NCBI GenBank assembly: GCA_903919075.1
Contig: CAIXGR010000017.1
Coordinates: 1-64,000, forward strand
Direction: 5' to 3'
Length of the DNA: 64,000 nt
Source: an uncultured Bacteroidota bacterium
Lineage (GTDB): Bacteria; Bacteroidota; Bacteroidia; Chitinophagales; LD1
Shown here: positions 53,571 to 62,940 of the stretch, in pieces
Layout: every line of letters starts with the position of its first letter
Position numbering within the stretch: position 1 is the first letter of the stretch
The notes under the pieces: model-generated
The model's input: only the letters and a program-made list of their open reading frames with translations
Told to the model about the DNA's origin: nothing
The model's database searches: none
Program-made: the position numbers and the translations under genes

Positions 53571-56500
53571 ATGGAAAAAAAATCACGTTTTAACATCTTG
53601 ACTCCCTTTTGGCTCTTTTCGTTGCTTTTGGCTTTTACTGCCAACGCGCAGGAGTATAACCGGAAAATTGAATGGGCACCACAAGATAAAAGCTTTGCGC
53701 TATATAATAACAAAACTATAACGCAGCCATCTTTTGCCAATGCAGCCCATTTGCAGCAATACGATTTATTGCCTTTTTATACCGAGCTACTACCAATATC
53801 TGCGGACGGTGATGCCAGTGTTCAAATAATTAATCCGGTTTATATACCCTGCAGCCATATTAACCAAGGAGATGAAAAATATATTAAAACAAATATTGAG
53901 CCTACTGTACAAATGACGTATTACCGTAAGGTGCCAAGGCCTTATGTGTCTTTTCTTACCATTAGGAAAAACCCCTCAACCGGTTCTTTGGAAAAGCTAC
54001 AATCGTTTACACTAAAGCTTACTATTACTAATATCAGTAGCAAACAACTAAAGTCGCTTAACCAAACATACGCTGCATCATCAGTGCTTGCAAGCGGCAC
54101 TTGGTATAAATTAGCGATAAGTGCGGAAGGCATATATAAGATAGATTACAACTATCTTAAAAAAATACTTGGTGTAGATCCGTCAAATATTAATCTAAAC
54201 ACATTAGGCATCTTTGGAAATGGTGGGGGTATGGTGCCTGACCTTACATCAGCATCAAGGCCCGATGACTTATTAGAAAACCCCACTATGATAGTGGATA
54301 ATAACGGCAATAATAAGTTTGATCAGGGCGATTACTTGCTGTTCTATGCGCAAATGGCCGATGCGTGGAAATTTGATAGTGGACACCAAACTTTCCATCA
54401 CGAAAAAAATCTGTACTCCGACAATACGTATTATTTTTTAACTACCGATGCCGGTACAGGTAAGCGCGTTCAGACAATTTCCTATTCAGGTAACCCTAAC
54501 AAAACCATAACCGATTTTGATGAGCATGCATATCGCGATACAGACGAATACAATCCATTGGGAAGCGGACGCGAATGGGTGGGCGATGAAATGACAAGTT
54601 TTAATAATACGGTTTCATTTGCGTATAATTTTCCGAATATTATTACAACATCGCCGCTCACTATTAATTCCTTCATTGGGGCTAATGCACCTTCGGCTTC
54701 AACTACTAACGTAAAAATTAACGGGCAAAATGTAATAACTCATTCGGATCCAAATGGCATTACTGCCCCTTCGTATCCTAATGCATATAACCCCTGGAAA
54801 GCCTCGGGAACTTATTCTCCAACATCTTCTCAAATTAATATATCGTATACATTTAATGTTTCTTCTGACCCTGCCGGTACGGCTACCTGTTATATTGATT
54901 GGTTTGAATTGTTATTTAAACGGGCGCTTACACTTTCTGGAAATGCAATGCCATTCAGAAATATGTCATCTGCCGGTGCCGGTACTATTGCAAATTTTGT
55001 TTTGAGTAACGCAACAGCTAATACTTTAGTTTGGGATATAACTAATGTAGCGGCTATATCGCAAATGCAATCAACGCTAAATGGCAGCACGCTTTCATTT
55101 ACTTCTGCCACCGAACAGTTAAGAGAGTTTATTGCATTTAATTCAACCGCTTCGTTTTCAAACCCTGCATATATTGGCCCGGTAGCCGATCAAAACTTGC
55201 ATGGTATTGGCCAGCCCAATATGGTAATTGTAACGCACGAAGACTTTGTAACTGCAGCTACCGATTTGGCAAACTATCATCGCAATAACGATAATATTAC
55301 CGTAAGTGTGGTTCCGGTAACCCAGGTATATAATGAGTTTGCAAGTGGCAAGGGCGATATATCTGCTATAAGAGATTTTATGAAAATGCTTTACGACCGT
55401 GCAAATGGCGACACATCAAAAGCACCCCGGTATTTATTATTAATGGGCGATGGCTCTATTGACCCTAAAGGCAGGACTGCTAATAACAATAATTTTATAC
55501 CATGTTACGAAAGCTACAATTCGTACGACCCGCTTTCAACATTTGCTTCAGATGATTTTTATGGATTGCTTGACCCGGGTGATGGGGGCGATATTGGTAG
55601 TTCATATCAAAAGTTGAATCTTTCTATTGGCAGAATTACAGCTGATGATGCAGCCGATGCAGCTGGTGTGGTAAGCAAGATAATTAACTACAAAAAACTA
55701 ACGCCCGCGTGTACTACTTGCGCTGCTGCCTCAACCAACAATAGCTGGCGCAATGTTTTAACTTTTGTGGGTGATTATTTATACAACGGTGGCACTGCCT
55801 TCGAAGTAAACTCAGATACGTTGGCTGAAAGTACCCGAAGAAACTACCCATCATACAACATTGATAAAATATATACTGATGCCTATAAAATTCAATCAAC
55901 CCCCGCAGGCGATCGTTTTCCGGATGTAAATACAGCTATTATTAATCGTATTAATAGCGGCACATTGCTTATGAATTATGTTGGGCACGGTGGCGCAAAC
56001 AATTTATCTAACGCCCGAACTTTTAATTATTCTGATATTGCACAACTGCAAAATCAATATTATCCTCTTTTTATTACTGCTACCTGCGAGTTTAGCGAAT
56101 ACGATGCCGCCAACCGTTCAGCCGGAGAAGAACTGTTGATTAACCCCAAGGGAGGTGCAATAGCAATGCTTAGCACGGTTCGCCTGGTTTACTTAAGTTC
56201 CAACGAAACAATTAATAGGGCTGTATTTGAATACCTGTTTGCACCCTATGCCGGCCGATACCCAACACTTGGCGAAATTACCATGCTTAGCAAAAATGTT
56301 GCAGCTGCATCTGACCCAACAAATGCACGCAAGTACACACTACTTGGCGACCCGGCCTTGCAACTTAATTATCCGCACTATAATGTGGCAACTACTTTTA
56401 TAGATAATAAGCCAATTAGCGGCCCGCATGATACGCTGAAAGCACTTACGCAAATTACTATTAAGGGCGAAGTGCGAGATGCCAATAACAACAAGCTCAC

Positions 56501-57461
56501 CTCATTTAATGGAACAGTAAACCCGTTGATATATGATAAAATATCAACGCTTCAAACGTTGAATAATGATAACCTTGCTCAGTCTATTAATTTTCAGGAA
56601 TACACGAGTATTTTGTTTAAAGGCACGGCAAGTGTTACTGCAGGCAGTTTTAGCTTTAGCTTTATTGTACCTAAAGACATTAATTATCAATACGGACCGG
56701 GGCGAATAAGTTATTATGCTGATAACGGTACTAATATGGATGCGCAGGGATACAGTACCGCCATTGTGGTGGGTGGGTCATCAGATACAGCACATGCAAG
56801 CACAATAGGGCCTAAAATGAGTGTTTACATGGATGACCAAAAATTTGTATACGGCGGCATAACCAATACCAACCCATTGCTTTTAGTTGAGCTACAAGAC
56901 CCGGGAGGCATAAATACAACAGGCAACGGGGTAGGGCACAACCTTACTGCAGTGCTAGATAACAATAGCAAAAACCCGATAATATTGAACGATTACTATC
57001 AAACCGCCCTCAACGATTTTACAAAAGGCGAAATCAGGTATCCGTTCTCTGCTCTTACTCCTGGACCACATACTGTTAAAGTAACAGCGTGGGATATTTA
57101 CAACAATTCGAGTGAAGCTTACACTGAATTTAATGTAACATCCAATGCCGCCCTTGCGTTAAACCACGTATACAATTACCCAAATCCGTTTACAACGCAC
57201 ACGGAATTCATGTTTGAAGAGAATATACCTTGCGATGCGTTTACGGTTACAGTCCAAGTTTATTCCGTTAGTGGTAAGCTGGTGAAAAACATTGTGCAAC
57301 AAGTACAAAGTACGGGTTACAGAGTAAACGGAATTGATTGGGACGGACTTGATGATTACGGCAACCAGATTGGTAAGGGTGTCTATATTTATAAACTTAG
57401 TGTGCGCGATGTTAATGGTAACTCGGCACATAAATTTGAAAAGTTAGTGCTTTTAAGATAG
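53571..57461 (+). CDS. porU: Type IX secretion sortase PorU
   Basis: A 1296-residue C25 (gingipain-fold) cysteine peptidase acting as the sortase that removes C-terminal sorting domains and attaches cargo at the surface. ATG at 53571 gives the signal peptide (LLLAFTANAQ); a TTG start six codons earlier is possible. The catalytic dyad is His806 (YVGHGGANN) and Cys839 (ITATCEFSEYD) by my count. LLMGDGSIDPKG and SDDFYGLLD near 625-665 are also family marks. The last 90 residues (YNYPNPFTTHTEFMF, GKGVYIYKLSVRD) form a domain like those of T9SS cargo, as in known PorU. It overlaps no gene and is followed after 17 bases by porV. Confidence 0.93.
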   Translation: MEKKSRFNILTPFWLFSLLLAFTANAQEYNRKIEWAPQDKSFALYNNKTITQPSFANAAHLQQYDLLPFYTELLPISADGDASVQIINPVYIPCSHINQGDEKYIKTNIEPTVQMTYYRKVPRPYVSFLTIRKNPSTGSLEKLQSFTLKLTITNISSKQLKSLNQTYAASSVLASGTWYKLAISAEGIYKIDYNYLKKILGVDPSNINLNTLGIFGNGGGMVPDLTSASRPDDLLENPTMIVDNNGNNKFDQGDYLLFYAQMADAWKFDSGHQTFHHEKNLYSDNTYYFLTTDAGTGKRVQTISYSGNPNKTITDFDEHAYRDTDEYNPLGSGREWVGDEMTSFNNTVSFAYNFPNIITTSPLTINSFIGANAPSASTTNVKINGQNVITHSDPNGITAPSYPNAYNPWKASGTYSPTSSQINISYTFNVSSDPAGTATCYIDWFELLFKRALTLSGNAMPFRNMSSAGAGTIANFVLSNATANTLVWDITNVAAISQMQSTLNGSTLSFTSATEQLREFIAFNSTASFSNPAYIGPVADQNLHGIGQPNMVIVTHEDFVTAATDLANYHRNNDNITVSVVPVTQVYNEFASGKGDISAIRDFMKMLYDRANGDTSKAPRYLLLMGDGSIDPKGRTANNNNFIPCYESYNSYDPLSTFASDDFYGLLDPGDGGDIGSSYQKLNLSIGRITADDAADAAGVVSKIINYKKLTPACTTCAAASTNNSWRNVLTFVGDYLYNGGTAFEVNSDTLAESTRRNYPSYNIDKIYTDAYKIQSTPAGDRFPDVNTAIINRINSGTLLMNYVGHGGANNLSNARTFNYSDIAQLQNQYYPLFITATCEFSEYDAANRSAGEELLINPKGGAIAMLSTVRLVYLSSNETINRAVFEYLFAPYAGRYPTLGEITMLSKNVAAASDPTNARKYTLLGDPALQLNYPHYNVATTFIDNKPISGPHDTLKALTQITIKGEVRDANNNKLTSFNGTVNPLIYDKISTLQTLNNDNLAQSINFQEYTSILFKGTASVTAGSFSFSFIVPKDINYQYGPGRISYYADNGTNMDAQGYSTAIVVGGSSDTAHASTIGPKMSVYMDDQKFVYGGITNTNPLLLVELQDPGGINTTGNGVGHNLTAVLDNNSKNPIILNDYYQTALNDFTKGEIRYPFSALTPGPHTVKVTAWDIYNNSSEAYTEFNVTSNAALALNHVYNYPNPFTTHTEFMFEENIPCDAFTVTVQVYSVSGKLVKNIVQQVQSTGYRVNGIDWDGLDDYGNQIGKGVYIYKLSVRDVNGNSAHKFEKLVLLR

Positions 57462-57478
57462 TTTTGACCTTAGAAAGA

Positions 57479-58876
57479 ATGAAAAACAAATCAATGTTGG
57501 CATTTAAAAAGACCGTTACTTTATTGAGTATTTGTGTTTGTGCATATTCTTTATTGAATGCCCAGGCAACAAGCGATTATAAAGGCCTACATTATAATGG
57601 CCCAGACGGAATTTATACTATTACCACAGCAGTTCCGTTTTTGCGAATTAACCCCGATGCGCGTGCCGGTGGTATGGGCGACGTGGGCTTGGCTACTCCG
57701 GTAGATGTTAATGCCGTTTACACCAACCCTGCCAAACTTGCTTTTATTAAAGACGTAGATGCTGAAGACGGAAAGGATAAGGATTTAGATTACGGATTTT
57801 CGGTAAGCTTTTCACCATGGCTTAAATCTTTGGTAAATGACATTTACCTGGCCAGTGTTAACGGGTACTACAAAGTAAAAAAGCAACAAACCATAGCTGT
57901 TTCCCTTAGATATTTTTCTTTGGGGTCAATTCAGTTTACTGATGGTAACGGTACCAACTTAAATACTTTTACGCCTAACGAGTTTGCTATTGATATTCAC
58001 TATTCGCGGATGCTGAGTAAATATTTTTCGGTTGCCGCATCGCTTCGTTTTATTTATTCAAATCTGGCTAGTGGCGCAAGTGTTGGTGGGGTTCTTGTAA
58101 GGCCAGGCATTGCAGGCTCAGGCGACCTTTCGTGGTTTTATCATAAAACGTTTCATGAAAACGACGAAAAGAAAATGCAGCACGAGTTTTCAATGGGCAT
58201 GAATGTTTCTAACATAGGCAGTAAAATGTCTTATACCTCAAGTATTGTAAAAGATTATTTACCCGCAAATCTTGGTCTTGGCTTTGGGTATACTTTAGAT
58301 ATAGATAAGCACAACTCAATTGGTGGCTATCTCGATTTCAATAAACTATTAGTGCCTTCGCCGTTTGGAGCTTACGATTCAGTAAACCAAACCTTTTTTT
58401 ATAGAGAGCAGTCATCTATTAAAGGCATTTTTACTTCGTTTGGCGATGCTCCGTTTATTCAGCAATTGCGCTACATTAATACCGGTATTGGTGCCGAGTA
58501 TTTTTACAACAAACAATTTGGTGTACGTGCCGGCTATTTTTATGAAAGCAATACTGCCGGTGGCCGTCAGTTTGTTACTGCGGGCTTAACAGTAAAGTAC
58601 AAAGTGTCAACACTTAATTTTTCATATCTGATTCCAACTACTATTATTCGTAACCCGCTTGATAATACACTGCGTTTTTCGCTGGTGTTTAACTTCTCGA
58701 AAGGCGGGCCGAAAAACAAAGAAAACAATAGCGGAATTTCATTGGTGCCCGATACACCTAAAAAGAAAGGCAAAAAACAGCAGGACGACCAGCAACAAGA
58801 GCAACCTGCAACGCCACAACAGCAACAGCAACCACAAACGCAACCGGTTGAACCTATTTCAACCTCTCCTAAATAG
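57479..58876 (+). CDS. porV: Type IX secretion outer-membrane shuttle PorV
   Basis: A 465-residue FadL-like barrel that carries cargo from the translocon to PorU. Signal peptide (ending LLNAQ) and the family start TTAVPFLRINPDARAGGMGD, then VNAVYTNPAKLAF, RYFSLGSIQFTD, VAASLRFIYSNLASG and a final strand LRFSLVFNF. After this last strand comes an odd tail of about 59 residues (407-465), rich in Lys, Pro and Gln (QQQEQPATPQQQQQPQTQP), encoded by CAA/CAG-like codons at 58697-58873. Known PorV proteins end with the last strand, so this tail is unusual. I chose the ATG at 57479; the TTG at 57464 is less likely. Confidence 0.92.
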   Translation: MKNKSMLAFKKTVTLLSICVCAYSLLNAQATSDYKGLHYNGPDGIYTITTAVPFLRINPDARAGGMGDVGLATPVDVNAVYTNPAKLAFIKDVDAEDGKDKDLDYGFSVSFSPWLKSLVNDIYLASVNGYYKVKKQQTIAVSLRYFSLGSIQFTDGNGTNLNTFTPNEFAIDIHYSRMLSKYFSVAASLRFIYSNLASGASVGGVLVRPGIAGSGDLSWFYHKTFHENDEKKMQHEFSMGMNVSNIGSKMSYTSSIVKDYLPANLGLGFGYTLDIDKHNSIGGYLDFNKLLVPSPFGAYDSVNQTFFYREQSSIKGIFTSFGDAPFIQQLRYINTGIGAEYFYNKQFGVRAGYFYESNTAGGRQFVTAGLTVKYKVSTLNFSYLIPTTIIRNPLDNTLRFSLVFNFSKGGPKNKENNSGISLVPDTPKKKGKKQQDDQQQEQPATPQQQQQPQTQPVEPISTSPK

Positions 58877-59064
58877 AGTAGAAAAAAGATTTGTTTCAAT
58901 ACAAGGTGTTGCTTGCTGTTTTAATAATGGCAATTCTATTTGCACTTGAAAGGTAGTTTTAAGGGCATCAGTAAAAGCGAAAAGCAACTTCAATAGACCT
59001 TTGCTGCCACTATAAAAGCGCAAGATTTTACAAAAGATTATCTTCACAAAATAATTTGTAATAC

Positions 59065-59937
59065 ATGATAGCTGTTTACGGCAAAACCTTTAACCTCAAC
59101 ATAGCTGCACCCATTCGAGAAATGTTCGAGTATCTTGATAAAAAAAAGATGAAGTACACAGTTGAGAAGGGCTTTTTTGAATTAATAAAAAGCGATATAA
59201 AAATAAATTCTTCTGTTGCTGTATTTGATGATTTTGACCAAGTTAAAAAAGAAACGGAAGTGGTTTTTAGTATAGGGGGCGATGGTACTATTCTAGATTC
59301 GGTAGTTATGGTGAAAGAGTCAGAGATACCTATTTTTGGGATTAACTTTGGCAGATTGGGGTTTCTTGCAAGTGTGGGCAAAGACCAGATACACGCGGCG
59401 GTAGATGCTGTAGAGAAGGGTCAATATCTTATTGACAAGCGTTCTCTTATTGAGCTTCAATGCAACAAACCCTTATTTAAGGATAACTTTGCATTGAATG
59501 ATATGACGATACAAAGAAGAGACCAATCCAGCATGATAACTGTAAATGCTTACCAAAATGGCGAGCTACTTAATACTTACTGGGCCGATGGGTTGATTGT
59601 TTCCACCCCCACTGGCTCAACAGGGTATTCGCTTAGTTGCGGGGGGCCTATTATTTACCCTACATCGGGTAATTTTGTAATTACGCCTGTGGCGCCACAT
59701 AATCTTAGTGTTCGCCCAATGGTAGTAAGTGATGAGGTTGTGCTGTCATTCGAAGTAACGGGCCGTGGCGATAGTTTTTTATGTACGCTGGATTCTAGGT
59801 TCCGTTCTATAGATTCATCATATCAGTTAGCTGTTAAAAAAGCTGCATTTGGAGCCAATATTGTGCGGCTTACCGATCAGAATTTTATTACAGCCCTGCG
59901 CACTAAATTAAACTGGGGCACAGACCAACGCAACTGA
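59065..59937 (+). CDS. nadK: NAD kinase
   Basis: A 290-residue enzyme that phosphorylates NAD to NADP. The GGDGTILD motif is at residues 71-78, NDMTIQRRDQ near 145, and the glycine-rich loop VSTPTGSTGYSLSCGGP near 180-196. The frame is intact. It precedes porG, as it does in other Bacteroidota in my memory (nadK, porG, uppS, bamA), but here uppS and bamA do not follow. The 188 bases between porV and nadK hold no gene. Confidence 0.95.
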   Translation: MIAVYGKTFNLNIAAPIREMFEYLDKKKMKYTVEKGFFELIKSDIKINSSVAVFDDFDQVKKETEVVFSIGGDGTILDSVVMVKESEIPIFGINFGRLGFLASVGKDQIHAAVDAVEKGQYLIDKRSLIELQCNKPLFKDNFALNDMTIQRRDQSSMITVNAYQNGELLNTYWADGLIVSTPTGSTGYSLSCGGPIIYPTSGNFVITPVAPHNLSVRPMVVSDEVVLSFEVTGRGDSFLCTLDSRFRSIDSSYQLAVKKAAFGANIVRLTDQNFITALRTKLNWGTDQRN

Positions 59938-60005
59938 TTTACACCGAAAGGCAGGCAACATTTTGCAAATTCGCCCGTTAGTGTGTTATTTCGCACCTTC
60001 TAAAA

Positions 60006-60833
60006 ATGACGCGTACCCGTAACATAATCATATTGGTTTTCCTGCTGGCGGGGTTCAATGCGTTTTCTCAAACTGATGAATTCGGTGCGGTTGTTGGTAT
60101 CTCTAATTACTTTGGTGATCTTAATACAAGAGCTTCTTTTAAATATGTGCGTCCGGCCGCTGGTGTTTTTTACCGGTATAATATAAAATATCGTTGGGCC
60201 TGGCGCAATTCATTTACTTACGGCATAGCTCAGTTTGACGACAAGGCTAATAGCGACGGATGGAATCAGCAACGCGGACTTTCGTTTAAAACAAATATTT
60301 ATGAAGCCGCCTCGATGATTGAATTTAATTTTTTTAAATACGACAAGGAAAGTAAAAAGCATTGGTTTACTCCATATCTCGGCACCGGGCTTGTAATATT
60401 CTTTTTTAATCCTGAGGCGCAATATAAAGGCAAGTGGTACTACCTACAGCCGCTTGGCACCGAAGGGCAAAACGACCCCAGCTATACCGGTATAAAAAAA
60501 TACAAATTATATAGTGCCGCAATTCCGTTTGTGGGTGGATTTAAATTCAGTTTTGCAAGATTCTGGAATGTTGGTATTGAAGGAGGAATAAGAGAAACAT
60601 TTACAAAATATTTAGATGATGTTAGTGGCAGGTATCCCAGCTATGTAGACCTGCCGGGCGGTTCAAGCGGTGTGGCTGCTGCACTTTCATACGGTGGCAA
60701 TGAATCGGCTAAAGCAGGTTATCAGCGTGGTGATGGAACTTTCGATAAATATTTTTTTGGTGGCATTACCATTTCATATACCATTATGAAACTGCATTGC
60801 CCCAAGTATAGCGAGCCAAGTACTTACCGGTAA
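60006..60833 (+). CDS. porG: Type IX secretion system protein PorG (DUF6089)
   Basis: A 275-residue outer-membrane barrel of the DUF6089 family, to which PorG of Porphyromonas belongs; PorG is part of the T9SS trans-envelope complex. It has a signal peptide (GFNAFSQ), then TDEFGAVVGISNYFGDLNT, which is the family signature, RPAAGVFYRYNIKYRWAWR and FTPYLGTGLVIFFFNPEAQY; the C-terminus ends on the strand GGITISYTIMKLHCP. Position behind nadK agrees with the usual order. Confidence in the DUF6089 family is high; the PorG label is slightly less certain because paralogues exist. Confidence 0.82.
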   Translation: MTRTRNIIILVFLLAGFNAFSQTDEFGAVVGISNYFGDLNTRASFKYVRPAAGVFYRYNIKYRWAWRNSFTYGIAQFDDKANSDGWNQQRGLSFKTNIYEAASMIEFNFFKYDKESKKHWFTPYLGTGLVIFFFNPEAQYKGKWYYLQPLGTEGQNDPSYTGIKKYKLYSAAIPFVGGFKFSFARFWNVGIEGGIRETFTKYLDDVSGRYPSYVDLPGGSSGVAAALSYGGNESAKAGYQRGDGTFDKYFFGGITISYTIMKLHCPKYSEPSTYR

Positions 60834-60931
60834 TTATCATACCCAGCAATTTCCGAAAATCATTTGTTAAAAGGGTGGGGTTTTTGTAGCTATAGGTATT
60901 TAAGAATAGCATTATCCTCAAAATACTTTTC

Positions 60932-60939
60932 TATCTTCG
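60932..60939 (+). promoter_or_regulatory. Putative -7 box of the M1 peptidase gene
   Basis: TATCTTCG, one base off TAnnTTTG, seven bases before the ATG. If real, the mRNA has almost no leader. Confidence 0.3.
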
Positions 60940-60946
60940 GGTATAC

Positions 60947-62905
60947 ATGAAAAATATTTTAGCCATTGCCTTTTTATTGTTTAGTAGCGGTTCGTTTGCT
61001 CAATTTAAAACAGATAAAATAGCAGCATCTGAACAAAAGCAGCTTACACAAAATCACAAAAAAAAGCATCCGGGTTCAATAAACAATAGCAATATTATTT
61101 ACCAAAGGCTTGAGGTGCAGGTTAACCCTGCCATATATTTTATTGCAGGAAATGTAACCACGCATTTTATTCCATCCGGACCTATTCAATTTATAGAATT
61201 TGATTTAAGCGATAGTATGACGGTTGATAGTATTATATTTCATAATACTGCTATATCTTTTACTCACAGTGCCGATGTTATACATATAGTATTCCCTTCA
61301 CAGCTACCCGCAGATGATGAAGATTCTGTGAAGGTTTATTATCATGGGCTTCCTTTCTGGAATTCGGGTTTCGGTTCTTTTGTCCAAAATGTGCATGGGC
61401 TTGACAATACACCGGTTATTTGGACATTATCTGAGCCATACGGAGCAAAAGACTGGTGGCCATGCAAGCAGGACTTAACCGATAAAATAGATTCGCTGGA
61501 TGTAATTATTACTACCCCGAAAATATACAGAGCTGCCAGTAATGGTTTGTTGGTAAAGGAAACAACTATAGATAGTAGTAAGACTTATTATTGGAAACAC
61601 CGGTACCCTATAGCTGCTTATTTGGTTTGCCTGGCGGTAAGTAATTATGATGTTTTTTATAATTATGTGCCATTTGGTGCAGATACTTTACCGGTAATGA
61701 ATTTTGTTTATCCGGAGGATTCAGCCACGCTTAGAGACCATTCGGTAGATGTTATTTCAACCATGCAGTTATATGACACACTTTTTGGCTTGTACCCGTT
61801 TGATAAAGAAAAATATGGCATGGTTGAATTTGGCTGGGACGGCGGTATGGAGCATCAAACTATGACATTTGTTAGGAATTTTGATTTTGAATTAATAGCA
61901 CACGAGTTAGCCCACCACTGGTTTGGCGATAAAGTAACGTGTGCCTCCTGGCACGACATATGGCTTAATGAAGGGTTTGCCACATATCTTTCGGTGCTAT
62001 GCTATGAGCATATAGCACCAATATGGTATATGCCGGCAAAAATGGAACATATGTACGGCGCAACCAATAATCCTAATGGCTCGGTGTGGTGCGATGATAC
62101 AACGTCAGTAGACAGAATATTTGATAGCGATATGTCGTACTCTAAAGGTGCTATGGTATTACACATGTTGCGCTGGAAACTTGGTGACAGCTTGTTTTTT
62201 GCCGGCTTGCGTAATTACTTAACAGATGTAAATAATGCATATGCGTTTGCTGCAACTCCTGATTTGCAAGCGCATTTAGAAACCACAAGCGGTATGGACC
62301 TCTCGCAGTTTTTTAATACATGGGTATATGGTAAGGGTTTTCCATCATATCAAATTGATTGGGCCCAGAATTTTTCTAATCATGTAGATTTGGTTATTAA
62401 CCAAACTCAGTCAGACCCTTCGGTTCCATTTTTTTCAATGCCGTTGCCTTTAAAATTTAAAAATGCGTTGCACGATACTATAGTTGTTTTTAATCATACG
62501 TTCTCCGGGCAAACATTTTCCGTAGACTTACCATTTGCCGCAGACAGCCTTATTTTTGATCCGGATTTATGGATTATTTCTGCCTACGATACAATTACCA
62601 ACGATTATATTCCAAGTAATATTATTGCCGGCCGGTCGGATTATAATTTTTCTTTACGCTTATCTCCTAATCCGGTTGCGCGTTTGTTGAGAATACAAGT
62701 GCAAGCAGCGGTTGAAAAATCGGCGGAGATTAAAATAGTTAACTCGTTGGGCCAATTTGTACAAAAGTATCAGCAACAATTGTTACCGGGTGTAAATAGT
62801 TTTCAGGTAAATGTTGCAGGCTGGGCTTCGGGTGCTTATCATGTAAGTATACAAGCCGGTGGCAATACCATTAAATCCACATTTGTTGTGCTGAGTGATA
62901 AGTAA
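60947..62905 (+). CDS. M1-family aminopeptidase with T9SS sorting domain
   Basis: A 652-residue zinc metallopeptidase exported by T9SS. Signal peptide (GSFAQ), N-terminal M1 beta domain, then the catalytic domain: the exopeptidase motif GGMEHQ (a common variant of GAMEN in these bacteria), the zinc site HELAHHWFG with His319, Glu320 and His323, and Glu342 in LNEGFATYLS, spaced 18 residues as required. The C-terminal M1 domain is short. The last 80 or so residues form a type A sorting domain (LRLSPNPVARLLRIQV, IKIVNSLGQFV, ASGAYHVSI). It may trim peptides released by the S8 protease at the surface; that is inference. Confidence 0.92.
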   Translation: MKNILAIAFLLFSSGSFAQFKTDKIAASEQKQLTQNHKKKHPGSINNSNIIYQRLEVQVNPAIYFIAGNVTTHFIPSGPIQFIEFDLSDSMTVDSIIFHNTAISFTHSADVIHIVFPSQLPADDEDSVKVYYHGLPFWNSGFGSFVQNVHGLDNTPVIWTLSEPYGAKDWWPCKQDLTDKIDSLDVIITTPKIYRAASNGLLVKETTIDSSKTYYWKHRYPIAAYLVCLAVSNYDVFYNYVPFGADTLPVMNFVYPEDSATLRDHSVDVISTMQLYDTLFGLYPFDKEKYGMVEFGWDGGMEHQTMTFVRNFDFELIAHELAHHWFGDKVTCASWHDIWLNEGFATYLSVLCYEHIAPIWYMPAKMEHMYGATNNPNGSVWCDDTTSVDRIFDSDMSYSKGAMVLHMLRWKLGDSLFFAGLRNYLTDVNNAYAFAATPDLQAHLETTSGMDLSQFFNTWVYGKGFPSYQIDWAQNFSNHVDLVINQTQSDPSVPFFSMPLPLKFKNALHDTIVVFNHTFSGQTFSVDLPFAADSLIFDPDLWIISAYDTITNDYIPSNIIAGRSDYNFSLRLSPNPVARLLRIQVQAAVEKSAEIKIVNSLGQFVQKYQQQLLPGVNSFQVNVAGWASGAYHVSIQAGGNTIKSTFVVLSDK

Positions 62906-62940
62906 AAAAGTAATGGAATATTAATGCCTGTATAAGCTGG

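Noticed and set aside
58790-58860. CAA/CAG-rich tract considered as a microsatellite frameshift in porV
   Set aside because: The reading frame stays open and codes for a coherent Gln/Pro tail ending in a normal stop, so no frameshift is needed.
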